A stretch of DNA of 64,000 nt. Origin: CAWCUK01 sp963798775. GTDB lineage: Bacteria > Bacteroidota > Ignavibacteria > Ignavibacteriales > Ignavibacteriaceae. Every line of letters begins with the position of its first letter. Position 1 is the first letter of the stretch. The notes below the pieces were generated by a model that saw only the letters and a list, made by a program, of their open reading frames with translations, was not told the DNA's origin and did not search any database. Both the position numbers and the translations under genes were made by a program. The stretch spans positions 744,001-808,000 of the forward strand of contig CAWCUK010000001.1 of NCBI GenBank assembly GCA_963798775.1, given 5' to 3'. Positions 28,703 through 43,296 of this stretch are shown in pieces.

Positions 28703-31153
28703 TTATTCGGGTGAAATTGTATAAAGATTACTATTATTTCTAATTGATTTTTCATCTGTTCTAATAGTTAAATATTTTCCATGAAGCCACATCTGCGTCA
28801 TATCCCTATAATGATCGCTCATTATATTCCCGGATTCACCGGTTGTTAAAATTAAACAAAATTTATCCGGTGTAGAAAAATCATAAATATATCTCATGGC
28901 GGGACCAAGATTATTTTCAAATTTTTTATGATCAAATCTTGGAATTTTTTTTATTCCTTCATAAAAAGGATATTCGGTATTAAAAATAGTGGTTCCGTCT
29001 CCGCCAATTTCAAAAGGACCAATATTTATGTAAGAATCAATTAAATCGGAAAATCCGCTGAACGCATGTTTAAAAGTTGCTTTATGCATTCTTCCCCACT
29101 GCCAATTAGTTAGATCTTTTCCATAATTTTGTTCAAGTTCGGTAAGAGCGTCACTCAAACTTTTCCGTATAATTTCTTGTTTAGTTTCTATTTGCGGAGT
29201 ATCTATATCGTCAAACCATGAATTTGTAGAATCCGATAAAACTTGTTCCAGGCTCCTATAAGGAACATTTGCGATGAAAACAAATTCATTATAAAGATCA
29301 TGTCCCATTTCATCAAAATATATATTTTTCAAAAGATGATTTAGAAAAACAGCATAAATTGCTGGAACTTGAGAAAACTCGCCCATTTCATAATTCCAAT
29401 CGGAGAATAATTCTAAACTTTTTTTTAGATTTTCGTCTTTTACATTCACATTATTAAAAGCGTTTAAAATGTAAGGGACAATTTTTCTTGCATAGGGTGA
29501 AATCCAATCCATTTGATATTTTTTATAATCCGCAACAGAATGTTTTTGTTTAGAGCTTATTAATTCAGTAATTCTTTCTATTCTTGAAGGAGGCTCCCAT
29601 AAATTTGTTATGTGAAAATTAAAATCTTTTTCGGTTTTATTATTGGCAGAAGCCAAATAATTAGCTTCGGGATTAAAAATTTTAGGAAGCTTATTTTGAG
29701 GGACAAAACCTTTCCAATCATTTCGCGGATCGGTTCCGTCTACTGCAAAAGTTGTATTATTGTTCTCTCTAATTGGAAGTCGGGCGCCAAAAACATAACC
29801 AATATTTCCTTCTTCATCACCATAAATAAAATTCTGGCCGGGAACACTGTAGGTATCAAAAGCTGATTTAAATTCATCCCAATTTTTAGCCTTATTTATT
29901 CGTAAAAAGGTAGTAAATTCATCGCTAATTTCATTCCCTAACCAGCGCATACTAATATCTGCGGAAGGTAAATTTTTATTAGTATATAAAGAATTAAAAG
30001 GATGAATATTCGAGACAAGAGGTCCATGTTCAGTTTCTTTTATATCAAATTCAACATCTGCTGAATCTTTTACATGGATTATTTGGTGAATAGTTTTTAG
30101 GTTATGCCATTCTTTATTATAGAAATATTTAGTTCTTGTAGAATCTAATTTTTCAACATAAAAATCTGCTTCATCAGCCATAATGTTTGTAACGGCCCAA
30201 GAAATATTTTCATTTTTTCCGATTACTATAACCGGAGCGCCTGGCATAGTAAAGCCGGCTGCATTCCAACCAAGACTTTTAATAACTGCGGCAAACCATA
30301 TCCCGGGTGCGCTATACGCTAAATGAGTATCATTTGCAATTATAGGTTTTCCCGAACTCGACATTTTACCATTAACAATCCAATTATTAGATCCGATATG
30401 AGTTCCGGTCCACCCCATAAATTTCCGGAATAATTTATCCGTTTTAACAAAATCAGAATTTACTTTTGGCAGTTTTAATATTTCCGGGTTCATTATTACA
30501 GGTGCATTTTCCGGATAATTAGGAAATATTTCTTTTACTTTTTCATCTCCTAATTTTTGTATTAATTCTGTAAACGAAATATCTGTCCACCAGCTTACAT
30601 TTAATTCCCAAGCCATCATCCTAATCATAATTAAACTACTTAAGGAAGTCCATTCTTCTGGATCATAACCAAGTACATCAAACTCAACAGGTAAATTTCC
30701 TTTTTTTTGTTGTAGATAATAATTTATACCGTTTGAATATGATTCTAATATTTTTCGAGATTTGGGATTCATCTGGTTAAGAATCATTTGGGCGGTTCTT
30801 TTAATTCCTACTGTTAAAAACATTTTATCAAAAGGTATTGTCTCTGAACCTAATATTTCGCTCAATTTACCTGAACCTGCTCTTCGAGTAAAATCCATTG
30901 TAAACATTCTTTCTTGTGCATGAACATAACCAAGTGCGAATGCTACATCTTCATCATTTTGTGCAATAATATATGGAATAGCAGTACTATCGCGATATAT
31001 TTCTACTTTGTTTTTAATTTTAAAGGAATTTGAATGGCCTGCATAATCCGGTATTGATGCTGAAAGCATTCTATAAAAAATTAATGCAGCAATAACTAAT
31101 AGAATAATTAATGAAGAAATTAAACCGAGTATTATTCTTAACCATTTGGGCAT
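28703..31153 (-). CDS. penicillin acylase family protein (Ntn hydrolase)
   Basis: An 816-residue protein with an N-terminal transmembrane anchor (about residues 7-28), probably periplasmic. The family makes an inactive precursor that cleaves itself before a nucleophilic Ser; here that is Ser255 in IGSNNW, with the alpha-chain motif VHAQERMFTMDF upstream and AVTNIMADEADFY in the beta chain. It hydrolyses amide bonds; acyl-homoserine lactones, beta-lactams and peptides are known substrates of relatives, and none can be assigned here. It is monocistronic, with a terminator upstream at 31.2 kb. Confidence 0.9.
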   Translation of the reverse strand: MPKWLRIILGLISSLIILLVIAALIFYRMLSASIPDYAGHSNSFKIKNKVEIYRDSTAIPYIIAQNDEDVAFALGYVHAQERMFTMDFTRRAGSGKLSEILGSETIPFDKMFLTVGIKRTAQMILNQMNPKSRKILESYSNGINYYLQQKKGNLPVEFDVLGYDPEEWTSLSSLIMIRMMAWELNVSWWTDISFTELIQKLGDEKVKEIFPNYPENAPVIMNPEILKLPKVNSDFVKTDKLFRKFMGWTGTHIGSNNWIVNGKMSSSGKPIIANDTHLAYSAPGIWFAAVIKSLGWNAAGFTMPGAPVIVIGKNENISWAVTNIMADEADFYVEKLDSTRTKYFYNKEWHNLKTIHQIIHVKDSADVEFDIKETEHGPLVSNIHPFNSLYTNKNLPSADISMRWLGNEISDEFTTFLRINKAKNWDEFKSAFDTYSVPGQNFIYGDEEGNIGYVFGARLPIRENNNTTFAVDGTDPRNDWKGFVPQNKLPKIFNPEANYLASANNKTEKDFNFHITNLWEPPSRIERITELISSKQKHSVADYKKYQMDWISPYARKIVPYILNAFNNVNVKDENLKKSLELFSDWNYEMGEFSQVPAIYAVFLNHLLKNIYFDEMGHDLYNEFVFIANVPYRSLEQVLSDSTNSWFDDIDTPQIETKQEIIRKSLSDALTELEQNYGKDLTNWQWGRMHKATFKHAFSGFSDLIDSYINIGPFEIGGDGTTIFNTEYPFYEGIKKIPRFDHKKFENNLGPAMRYIYDFSTPDKFCLILTTGESGNIMSDHYRDMTQMWLHGKYLTIRTDEKSIRNNSNLYTISPE

Positions 31154-31196
31154 AATTATATAAATTCTTTTTTATTAAATAGTTTAAAAATAAAAA

Positions 31197-31215
31197 AGCG
31201 GATATAAAACCCGCT
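31197..31215 (-). terminator. Rho-independent terminator after the DUF2269-like gene
   Basis: A short stem AGCGG/CCGCT followed, on the minus strand, by a run of six T within a T-rich tract. It lies about 20 bp after the stop of the small membrane protein gene and before the penicillin acylase gene. Confidence 0.65.
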
Positions 31216-31235
31216 AAAAAGAAAATTTAACATTA

Positions 31236-31700
31236 CTAATTTGGATGTTTGACTACCATCATAATCACTGCGAGATAGGGTGTGGCAACAGCTATTATTC
31301 CCCAAAAATTCCACAGTTTTGATAATTTTGAATACTCATCCCAAGAGAACCTTTCTTCATCACTTACTAAGGCAATAATTTTTTTTTGTAACGGCACTAA
31401 TTTAGACATAAATGCGAAGGCAGAAATTATAACCAAAACAATTGACCATAAAATCCATGGAGTTTCAATTAAATCATAACTATTAGTCATTGCAGCCCCA
31501 AGTCCAAAAATAATTAAGAAGGTTACAGAGGGCATCGTAAATATACGATCGGTTTTCATAATACCCTTAAATGTATCTGCTATTTTAATTCTATCTTTAC
31601 TTTTTTCTGCATAAGATTTCCAAAATATATTTACTGTTACGTTCCCCAAAAATATTATTACTGCTAATACATGAATTAATTTCCAAATTAAATAGGCCAT
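31236..31700 (-). CDS. DUF2269-like integral membrane protein
   Basis: A 154-residue protein with four predicted transmembrane helices (about 5-25, 55-75, 83-103 and 130-150). The N-terminal WKLIHVLAVIIFLGN, with a His in helix 1, resembles the DUF2269/CopD-like group of small membrane proteins, some of which may bind haem; function is unknown. An AAAGGA site precedes the ATG. It follows the rRNA operon terminator on the same strand. Confidence 0.6.
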   Translation of the reverse strand: MAYLIWKLIHVLAVIIFLGNVTVNIFWKSYAEKSKDRIKIADTFKGIMKTDRIFTMPSVTFLIIFGLGAAMTNSYDLIETPWILWSIVLVIISAFAFMSKLVPLQKKIIALVSDEERFSWDEYSKLSKLWNFWGIIAVATPYLAVIMMVVKHPN

Positions 31701-31815
31701 ATATTTCCTTTTAAGATTATTATGATAAGAGAGATATACAAAAATAGAAAAATATCTGATTAAAAGAATTGAATTTTTTTATTGGGGATATTAAAACCGC
31801 GAGAATATTTTCTTT

Positions 31816-31848
31816 AAAAATAAAAAACCCCGATTGAAAATCGGGGTT
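31816..31848 (-). terminator. Rho-independent terminator of the rRNA operon
   Basis: A perfect stem AACCCCGATT/AATCGGGGTT (31826-31848) followed on the minus strand by a T-rich tract (31816-31827). It begins about 10 bp beyond the 3' end of the 5S rRNA. Confidence 0.9.
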
Positions 31849-31856
31849 AAAATAAA

Positions 31857-31972
31857 TTTGGCGGCGACCTACTCTCCCACACACCTGCGCATGCAGTACC
31901 ATCGGCGTTCTGGGGCTTAACTTCTCTGTTCGAAATGGGAAGAGGTGTAACACCCAGGCTATAACCACCAAA
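31857..31972 (-). rRNA. 5S ribosomal RNA
   Basis: About 116 nt. The terminal helix pairs TTTGGTGG with CCGCCAAA, and the body contains the conserved CGAAC-type loop and the GGTAGTG-like helix. It is the last gene of the rRNA operon, about 78 bp after the 23S. Confidence 0.95.
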
Positions 31973-32049
31973 ATTAAAATTTAGTAAAATAAAATGAAAG
32001 AAGAAAGAGTAGAGCCAATAGAATAGCATTAAATATCTTTGAATAAAAA

Positions 32050-35063
<3,014 letters not shown>

Positions 35064-35218
35064 AAAATTTTTATGCACAGATAAATTTGGTGCTACTCTA
35101 ATTATAAAAGAAAAGACTTTTATTTTTTTTGGCTCAGTAAAACTGTAATTCCAAAAGGAATATTAGTTTTTACTCTTTCAATCTTTCAAAGAACAATACC
35201 TGTGAAACAGGATTTTAG

Positions 35219-35291
35219 TGGAGCTAATCGGGATCGAACCGATAACCTCCGCCTTGCAAGGGCGGCGCTCTCCCAATTGAGCTATAGCCCC
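35219..35291 (-). tRNA. tRNA-Ala (anticodon TGC)
   Basis: 73 nt in the 16S-23S spacer. The acceptor stem GGGGCTA pairs with TAGCTCC, the anticodon loop CTTGCAA gives TGC, and the T arm has GGTTCGATCC. The CCA end is not encoded; discriminator base A. Confidence 0.97.
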
Positions 35292-35356
35292 AAAAACATA
35301 ATAGATGTTTTAGGGGGTCTAGGTTTTATATCCTATTAACACACACCCATAACCAG

Positions 35357-35430
<74 letters not shown>

Positions 35431-35513
35431 AGTCATAGTTTTCAATAATAAAAGAACTAAAAAAAAAGAAGAGTGAGTGAGAAACCAACCAAGCTAAAGG
35501 TTTAGATTACTCT

Positions 35514-37051
<1,538 letters not shown>

Positions 37052-37498
37052 AGAGTTTAAATTTTTTGTAATCTTGGCGTTTTGACGCTTTAGTTGAAAC
37101 CATTTAACATTGACTGGTTAAATGCACTCACTCTTTCAAAGAACTATCTTTTTTGTTTTTGCCTTTGCAAACCTTCATTTAAGAAGGGCTTCAAAGTTAC
37201 AGGCTCTTGTGTTTAATGTCAAGCGCCTTATTCAAAATTTCAAAATTTATTTTTGATTATTTCTTCTTCTCTTTTGATCAGAAACTTAAATCAAATTAGC
37301 CTTCCAAATATATAGCTTTATTTTTTATTGTCAAGCTTTTGAAAAACTTTTTTCAGTACATAAGGAACAAATTCATATTAACAAGTTATTTCTTTTTTGG
37401 CTAGTCCAAAATTCATAACCATCTGTTTCAAATTTTCAAGACTCCAAATCTAAAGTGTTTTCTAATAAGTTGCAAATAAATAATCTAAAAAAATATAA
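37052..37498 (-). promoter_or_regulatory. rRNA operon leader and tandem promoters
   Basis: A 447-bp region without a gene. Minus-strand P1 has TTGACA (37329-37334), a 16-bp spacer and TATATT (37307-37312). P2, about 112 bp downstream, has TTGACA (37217-37222), a 17-bp spacer and TAACTT (37194-37199). A leader of roughly 135 nt then runs to the mature 16S, as is common for rrn operons. The part beyond P1 (37335-37498) is the 3' spacer after the SLBB gene; nothing else is recognised there. Confidence 0.8.
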
Positions 37499-38947
37499 TT
37501 ATTTTGTTAATTGTAGTAAAAGAAGAATAATTGTTGCAGCACTTCCTACAATACCTAGATAATTACCCACTTTTCCAACATAATAATCAAAAGATCTTGG
37601 AGGATTTTTAGGAATATAAATAAAATCTCCGGGAGCCAGGGCAACTTTCTTTTCATCAACTGAATACCAATCTCTAGATTCTGCTTTTATTACCGCTATT
37701 TTACTGTCATCCGCAAATTCACCCAATCCACCGGCCTGCTTTATATAATAATTATAATCCGCTCCAGGTTCATATTTTACATTTCCCGGCTTTGCAACTT
37801 GACCATATACATAAACAGTTGTTTTTTCTTGTGGAACTATGATAATATCTCCATCTTTCATTTTAAGATTACCTACATCTGAATTTTCGATCAGAACGCT
37901 ATCAAATGAAATAGTAGCATCATTTAACATTTGCCGAATTTGTTCATCAATAACAAAAAACATCGTATCTTCTTCAGTAAGATTCGACATTCTAAGCATT
38001 CGATTTTTTTCATATTCAAAGAGAATTGAATTGGGATATTTATTGAGAAAGATATTATCTTTTTGATCTTCTAAATTCATGTTGAATTCTTTTTCTATTA
38101 AGGGCAGATAATTATTTCCACGCAGTAGTTTGGCGCGTCTAAGCGACGCAGCTTCAGTAAAACCCCCTGCAGCCTTTATTACAGATCGAATTGTAGTATT
38201 ACTTTTTGTTACAGGTATTTCACCCGGCCTCTTTACTTCACCTAAAACTAATACGGAAAAACTTTTTCGCTGAGTTTCATCCGCCAATACAACTATTCTA
38301 TCTCCCCGTTTTATTGGGATATCGTTGTTAATATCTACCACCAACTTTTCTAAATTTTCACCATTATAGCTTAGCCTATTTATTTCCACTTTAGATACAT
38401 TTTCATATGCCTTATTTATTCCACGCGCAAGTAATAATGCATCAGAAAGCCGATCACCTTCTACATAATTAAATTTGCCGGGATTATTTACCGCTCCGGT
38501 TATTGAAAAGAAGTTCCGCTTCAAATCAGATGGAGGAAAAATTAAAATATCATCATTCTTTAAATAGGGATTATTCGCAAAATCTCCTGTAATTCTGAAC
38601 TTCAACAAATCCAAATGTACTTCTTCACCGGAGACTCTTTTTAATGTAATATTTCGTAAAGAATAACTTTGTAAGTCTTCTTCCATTTTCTGCAATATTT
38701 GTGGATCTGTTATTTTTCCTTCTATTTTTTGCTTTGCTTCATTGTACATTCTGGTAACAAATTGATCTACTCTTTCAGTTATTAATGCTGGAAATGTTCC
38801 GTTTACCGCGAAATCACCGCCAATAGTTACACTTATTGCTCCGGCCGCAGCCATTAAAGAATTATTATTGTTTAGATTACTTTCAATCTGAGCATTTACC
38901 GTAGACGCAAAAAGGCAAAGCAGCACCAGCTTCAAAATTAGCTTCAT
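37499..38947 (-). CDS. SLBB-domain polysaccharide export protein (Wza-like)
   Basis: A 482-residue secreted protein: signal peptide (about residues 1-19, cut after VNAQ), an N-terminal region in the polysaccharide export position, then three SLBB units recognisable as ITGAVNNPGKFNYVEG, VLGEVKRPGEIPVT and VYGQVAKPGNVKYEPG, each followed by an AGG turn. A C-terminal hydrophobic helix (about 460-478) would be the membrane-spanning ring. Predicted to export polysaccharide across the outer membrane, probably serving the operon at 6-21 kb. It is a paired unit with rfbB, 26 bp apart. Confidence 0.88.
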   Translation of the reverse strand: MKLILKLVLLCLFASTVNAQIESNLNNNNSLMAAAGAISVTIGGDFAVNGTFPALITERVDQFVTRMYNEAKQKIEGKITDPQILQKMEEDLQSYSLRNITLKRVSGEEVHLDLLKFRITGDFANNPYLKNDDILIFPPSDLKRNFFSITGAVNNPGKFNYVEGDRLSDALLLARGINKAYENVSKVEINRLSYNGENLEKLVVDINNDIPIKRGDRIVVLADETQRKSFSVLVLGEVKRPGEIPVTKSNTTIRSVIKAAGGFTEAASLRRAKLLRGNNYLPLIEKEFNMNLEDQKDNIFLNKYPNSILFEYEKNRMLRMSNLTEEDTMFFVIDEQIRQMLNDATISFDSVLIENSDVGNLKMKDGDIIIVPQEKTTVYVYGQVAKPGNVKYEPGADYNYYIKQAGGLGEFADDSKIAVIKAESRDWYSVDEKKVALAPGDFIYIPKNPPRSFDYYVGKVGNYLGIVGSAATIILLLLQLTK

Positions 38948-38973
38948 TAATTTATCCTATAAGAAATTTTATT

Positions 38974-39984
38974 TTATAATGAATATTGTTGTTCGTAATA
39001 TTTTTGATACTCACCGGAGATTATTCTTTCCCACCAATTTTTATTTTTTAAATACCAATCAATTGTTTTTTCGATCGCGTTTTCGAAAGAAAAAGAAGGT
39101 TTCCACCCCAGTTCGTTTTGTATTTTTGATGAATCAATTGCATATCGCCTATCATGACCTAATCTATCTGCTACATACTGAATTAAATCATCCGATTTGT
39201 TTAGATGATTTAATATTAAATTTACAATTTTGATATTCGGCATTTCATTACTTGCACCGATATTATAAACCTCGCCGATTCTTCCCTTTTCAAATACTAA
39301 ATCAATGGCTTTATTATGATCAATTACATAAATCCAATCACGCACGTTCATCCCGTCCCCGTATACAGGCAGTTTTTTATCATTCAGAGCATTTATTATC
39401 ATTAAGGGGATGAGTTTTTCCGGAAATTGATATGGACCGTAATTATTTGAGCACCTGGTAATTACCACCGGCATTCCGTATGTATGGTAGAAAGCCATAA
39501 CCATCATATCCGAAGCTGCCTTGCTTGAAGAATATGGGCTGTTAGGTGAAAGCGGTGTTGTTTCTGTAAATAATCCCTCACTGCCTAAACTGCCATAAAC
39601 TTCATCGGTTGAAACTTGAAGAAATTTTTCAACCTCAAATTTTCTCGCGGTTTCTAAAAGTACATTTGTGCCAATAACATTTGTCCTGTAAAAAATTTCC
39701 GAACCTAGAATGCTTCTATCCACATGTGATTCGGCCGCAAAATTAATTACATAATTAATTTTATATTTCTCAAAAATAAATTTTACAAGATCGGCGTTTG
39801 TTATATCGCCTTTTATAAAATGATAACTTTTCTTGTCCTGCGAGGTGATTAGATTTTCTAAATTTCCCGCATAAGTAAGTTTATCAAGATTTACAATATT
39901 ATAATCATCACGTTCATCAAGAATATGGTTTATAAAATTGCTTCCAATAAAACCGGCGCCTCCGGTTACTAAAATATTCTTCAT
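38974..39984 (-). CDS. rfbB: dTDP-glucose 4,6-dehydratase
   Basis: Makes dTDP-4-keto-6-deoxyglucose, the precursor of dTDP-rhamnose and related sugars. 336 residues, SDR fold, with NAD site GGAGFIGSN (8-16), the catalytic TDEVYG, the YSSSKAASD Tyr-Lys pair and RCSNNYGPYQFPEKLIPL. Length is normal. The other rml genes are absent except for an RmlD-like reductase at 50.8 kb. It likely supplies sugars to the polysaccharide operon. Confidence 0.96.
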   Translation of the reverse strand: MKNILVTGGAGFIGSNFINHILDERDDYNIVNLDKLTYAGNLENLITSQDKKSYHFIKGDITNADLVKFIFEKYKINYVINFAAESHVDRSILGSEIFYRTNVIGTNVLLETARKFEVEKFLQVSTDEVYGSLGSEGLFTETTPLSPNSPYSSSKAASDMMVMAFYHTYGMPVVITRCSNNYGPYQFPEKLIPLMIINALNDKKLPVYGDGMNVRDWIYVIDHNKAIDLVFEKGRIGEVYNIGASNEMPNIKIVNLILNHLNKSDDLIQYVADRLGHDRRYAIDSSKIQNELGWKPSFSFENAIEKTIDWYLKNKNWWERIISGEYQKYYEQQYSL

Positions 39985-39991
39985 TGCCCTC

Positions 39992-40717
39992 CTAAAATGA
40001 AAAGATTCCTATAAAAAGACCCGATTGTATAAAGAAACTGTTCCCGGACAAATCCGAAGGAACATTTGAAAGATTTTTATCATTATCCGCCGTCCAATTC
40101 TCACCTAATGTTAATTGATAACCCACACCAATACGAAAAACAATAAATCTATAAAACGGAATATCTACATTAAGTGTCGGAGATAAAATCCAATAATTGT
40201 TTATTAACGATCGATTAACATTTTGTGTTGATGAATTTGAAGCATTCGTCCAGACATCATCCCAATTAAAATTATTTTTACTACTGTATAAATCAATCTG
40301 CATAGAACCGGCGCCTATTAAAGCACCGACTGAAATACCGAAACTTCTAACAAACGGAAGTGTATATTCTACGGTTAAACCGCCGCCGCTTAATGAATAA
40401 ACAGCTTCTCTTTCAAAGCCGTTTACTGACGCAGAATTTGATGTTGAGCCGCCGAATCCCATTCCGCCGATTCTAAGATAAGGCAGCCATGGGACGTATA
40501 GAAATCCGGCTCCGCCAGAGGTATAAAATCCGCTTGATGAAAAATTTTCCACTCCGAAATTATTTAATTTTCCGTTTAACGCATCCATCTTAGGAATATA
40601 CCATCCCGGAATATAACCGCCGCCACCTCCGAAAGGAGCATCGAAATATTTTGTCTGCTGCGGAAAAATAAATAAAGCGGTAAAAAAGACTAACAATAAA
40701 GTTAATAGTTTTTTCAT
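39992..40717 (-). CDS. predicted outer-membrane beta-barrel protein
   Basis: 241 residues, not assigned to a named family. It has a signal peptide (about residues 1-19, FPQQ), a glycine-rich segment FGGGGGYIPGW near residues 29-39, and alternating hydrophobic strands ending in FIGIFSF with a terminal Phe, all typical of outer-membrane barrels. It is 7 bp upstream of rfbB and may share its transcript. No enzymatic motif is visible. Confidence 0.65.
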   Translation of the reverse strand: MKKLLTLLLVFFTALFIFPQQTKYFDAPFGGGGGYIPGWYIPKMDALNGKLNNFGVENFSSSGFYTSGGAGFLYVPWLPYLRIGGMGFGGSTSNSASVNGFEREAVYSLSGGGLTVEYTLPFVRSFGISVGALIGAGSMQIDLYSSKNNFNWDDVWTNASNSSTQNVNRSLINNYWILSPTLNVDIPFYRFIVFRIGVGYQLTLGENWTADNDKNLSNVPSDLSGNSFFIQSGLFIGIFSF

Positions 40718-40872
40718 AATTACTTCTGTTAATAGTTAATAAATTTACCAAAGGCTCGAGAAAAAGCAAAGAAATCAATTTTTGTGAATATTTGGTACAA
40801 CTTGTGTAAAGAATATAAAAATTAAATATTTAATTGAAGTTAATTAAGTCATTTTTTTAAGGATATTTAAAG

Positions 40873-42315
40873 CTATCGTGCCGGTAAATACTCAACATCC
40901 ATATGGTAATTCCATTTATCGAAATAAATATTTCCGGCCTTCCACTCAACTTCTCCTCTTTGAAAATCATTAGTTTCGCTGCGTGGATAAATTTTAGCAG
41001 GAAATAAAGGTTTCCCGAAATCGTCGTTCACAATAAAATGATACGCATCTATACCGTCTGTAAAAAAATATTGTATTTCAGGATCATCTGATTCTCTTAC
41101 GCCCATATATGGATCAACCGGAATCCAGCCTTTTCCTTCAAAATAGATTTCAGTCCAATCGTGTAGATTTACACTTCCGGGATGAAGCATCCATCCGCTT
41201 TGCCATTTTGCCGGAATCCCGTTATAGCGGCAAAGAGTTATGAATAACAATCCTTTTATGCCGCAGTCGCCGTGCAAATTGTTTAAACAGTAATTTGAAA
41301 TATTAGAAATCGTAGAATATTCCCTTGCGCTTGCCCATGGAATATTATCTGAAATCCATTTAAAAATTAATTTTACTTGGTTGTAAGGATTTTGTTCATC
41401 ACCGATTATTTTTCTGGAGAGATTTTTAATTTCATCGGTGAAAACAATATGTGGCGCTCTTTCGGCAGTATTTTCTTTATAAATTTTCGAAGAAGTGTTA
41501 TAAGGTTTAATATCTTCGGCTTTAAGATTATCATATTCCGCATAAGCAGTATACTCAAGTTGCATGTTAAATTTGGTCGGCACATCTTTATGCGCGGTTT
41601 TTTCGAGGTAAAGAGTCCGCTGAGGATTTTTATTATCCGCTATTATATATTCATCAGAATTTACGGAAAGCAATTTTATGTTCTGCTGTCTGCCGTGCCC
41701 TTCCCGTGGATAAGGAAGCCAGCAGCGAATTATTTCACCATCGGGCACAGCGTTTTTATCAACAGTTAAAGTATAATTTAATTTTATCTTTACAGGATTC
41801 ACTAATTCTTTTCCGCTCGTCTTACTCTTCTTTAATATTTCCGGTAAATCTTTTTTTAGAAAAGAATCTAAATTACTTTCGGTCTTCCCTTCCACTTCTT
41901 CTTTACGCGCTTTGGCTGACTTATTAATCCTAAAAAGATTTGCAACCGCGCTATGGAAATACATTTTCTTTCCGTTTATAATTTTCATCTCCAATGATTT
42001 ATCTTTTTCCCACTTCTTAAGCATAACTTCATCAACATCGGGATAATATTTTTTTATTCCCGGAAGTATGTCTTCTTTAGTTTTATTAAAATCTAATTTT
42101 ATCCGGTTCATTATATCTTTTTGAAGATTTAGATTATAAATTTCTTGTGAGGATAATTCTTTATTTTTTATAAGCGAATCAATTTGACGACGGGCTTCTT
42201 TATAATTCCCGTTATCAATATTTTTATTTATTGAAGAGTATTTTGTTTGTCCGTTTATCATTATTGTAAAAGCTAAAAAAATTATCGGGAAAACTTTAAC
42301 TAAATTATTTTTCAT
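40873..42315 (-). CDS. secreted transglutaminase-like cysteine protease
   Basis: A 480-residue exported protein with a signal peptide (about 1-22). The C-terminal half is a transglutaminase core with the triad Cys351 in LHGDCGIKG, His385 in NLHDWTE and Asp401 in IPVDPY. The N-terminal 170 residues are charged and helical; a beta-rich middle domain (about 175-265) precedes the core. Such proteins act as peptidases or amidases in the envelope. It is transcribed divergently from the PqqD operon across a 120-bp gap, so co-regulation with that operon is possible. Confidence 0.85.
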   Translation of the reverse strand: MKNNLVKVFPIIFLAFTIMINGQTKYSSINKNIDNGNYKEARRQIDSLIKNKELSSQEIYNLNLQKDIMNRIKLDFNKTKEDILPGIKKYYPDVDEVMLKKWEKDKSLEMKIINGKKMYFHSAVANLFRINKSAKARKEEVEGKTESNLDSFLKKDLPEILKKSKTSGKELVNPVKIKLNYTLTVDKNAVPDGEIIRCWLPYPREGHGRQQNIKLLSVNSDEYIIADNKNPQRTLYLEKTAHKDVPTKFNMQLEYTAYAEYDNLKAEDIKPYNTSSKIYKENTAERAPHIVFTDEIKNLSRKIIGDEQNPYNQVKLIFKWISDNIPWASAREYSTISNISNYCLNNLHGDCGIKGLLFITLCRYNGIPAKWQSGWMLHPGSVNLHDWTEIYFEGKGWIPVDPYMGVRESDDPEIQYFFTDGIDAYHFIVNDDFGKPLFPAKIYPRSETNDFQRGEVEWKAGNIYFDKWNYHMDVEYLPAR

Positions 42316-42397
42316 TTTGATTAAACCAATTTTTGTAAAGTGATGTCAAAGATTCCACAAAGATAAAAAATTCCTTAGCCAATTTATTAATTTTATT

Positions 42398-42406
42398 TGA
42401 TATAAT
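42398..42406 (+). promoter_or_regulatory. extended -10 promoter of the PqqD-like operon
   Basis: TG-A-TATAAT, a perfect -10 with the extended TG, 35 bp before the first start codon. No good -35 is seen at the usual distance, as expected for an extended -10 promoter. An AAAGGAG ribosome-binding site follows at 42428-42434. Confidence 0.6.
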
Positions 42407-42440
42407 TTACGATGTTTATTGTAAAAGAAAGGAGTAATTG

Positions 42441-43283
42441 ATGAAAAAATTAATTGCTCTGTTAATATTTTTTGTTCTAACAGAATATTCATTCGCTCAA
42501 TTTCAAAAAGTTTGGACCTCCGCTCCGATTGATTATAATACTCTCTCCGGATGGACTAATTTTGAAAAGGACGGCAGCGGCTGGAGTATGAGAAGATATT
42601 CTCTAGACTCTATAAAATTTCAAATAATGGCGCAAGGTTTCTCTGACAATCCGGAATATACTTACAACTTTACCGATGCCGAAAAACTGGCCGGCTATCA
42701 AATCTACGCGCTTAACATTGATTTAACCAACGATGGCAAAACAGAATTTTATGTTCTTGCATACAGCGGCGCATCTTCTTCATATAGGCAATCATTTAAA
42801 ATTATAGATTTGGTTAACGATCAAATTGTATTCTCAAAAGATGACGCTAATTTTTATTATTCTTATCCTGAACTTGCGGATATTAATAATGACGGCAATT
42901 TAGAATGTTTGGTAACAAAATTAGATTATCCATCCTATCAAAATTATTATTTTGAAATTTACTCAACCGGAGTAACCGGAAATACTGACGAAACTCCTCA
43001 TCCGGTTAATTTTAAATTAGAACAAAATTTTCCGAATCCTTTTAATCCTTCAACAAATATAATTTTTAATCTCGATAGAAAAGAAACAGTTGCTCTTAAA
43101 ATTTATGATATTAAAGGTGAACTGGTTAAAAATCTTTTAAATTCTGAGTTTGATGCCGGAGTTCATAAAATTAACTGGGACGGCACAAACAATAATGGAT
43201 TAAGACAGGCAAGCGGAATATATTTTTACCGGCTGCAATCCGGGAATAAATCCGCCGTGAAAAAAATGATTTTATTAAAATAA
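42441..43283 (+). CDS. T9SS-secreted protein with type A sorting domain
   Basis: 280 residues from the ATG at 42441, which has an AAAGGAG site at ideal spacing; a TTG three bases upstream is less likely. It has a signal peptide (about 1-20) and a central domain with two DxxNDG calcium-binding-like repeats (LTNDGKTEF, INNDGNLEC), as in FG-GAP/VCBS proteins. The C-terminal sorting domain starts at NFPNPFNPST and runs through GIYFYRLQSG to KKMILLK. This directs secretion to the cell surface by the type IX system. It is the first gene of the operon, 13 bp before the PqqD-like gene. Confidence 0.9.
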   Translation: MKKLIALLIFFVLTEYSFAQFQKVWTSAPIDYNTLSGWTNFEKDGSGWSMRRYSLDSIKFQIMAQGFSDNPEYTYNFTDAEKLAGYQIYALNIDLTNDGKTEFYVLAYSGASSSYRQSFKIIDLVNDQIVFSKDDANFYYSYPELADINNDGNLECLVTKLDYPSYQNYYFEIYSTGVTGNTDETPHPVNFKLEQNFPNPFNPSTNIIFNLDRKETVALKIYDIKGELVKNLLNSEFDAGVHKINWDGTNNNGLRQASGIYFYRLQSGNKSAVKKMILLK

Positions 43284-43296
43284 AAAGGAAGAAAAA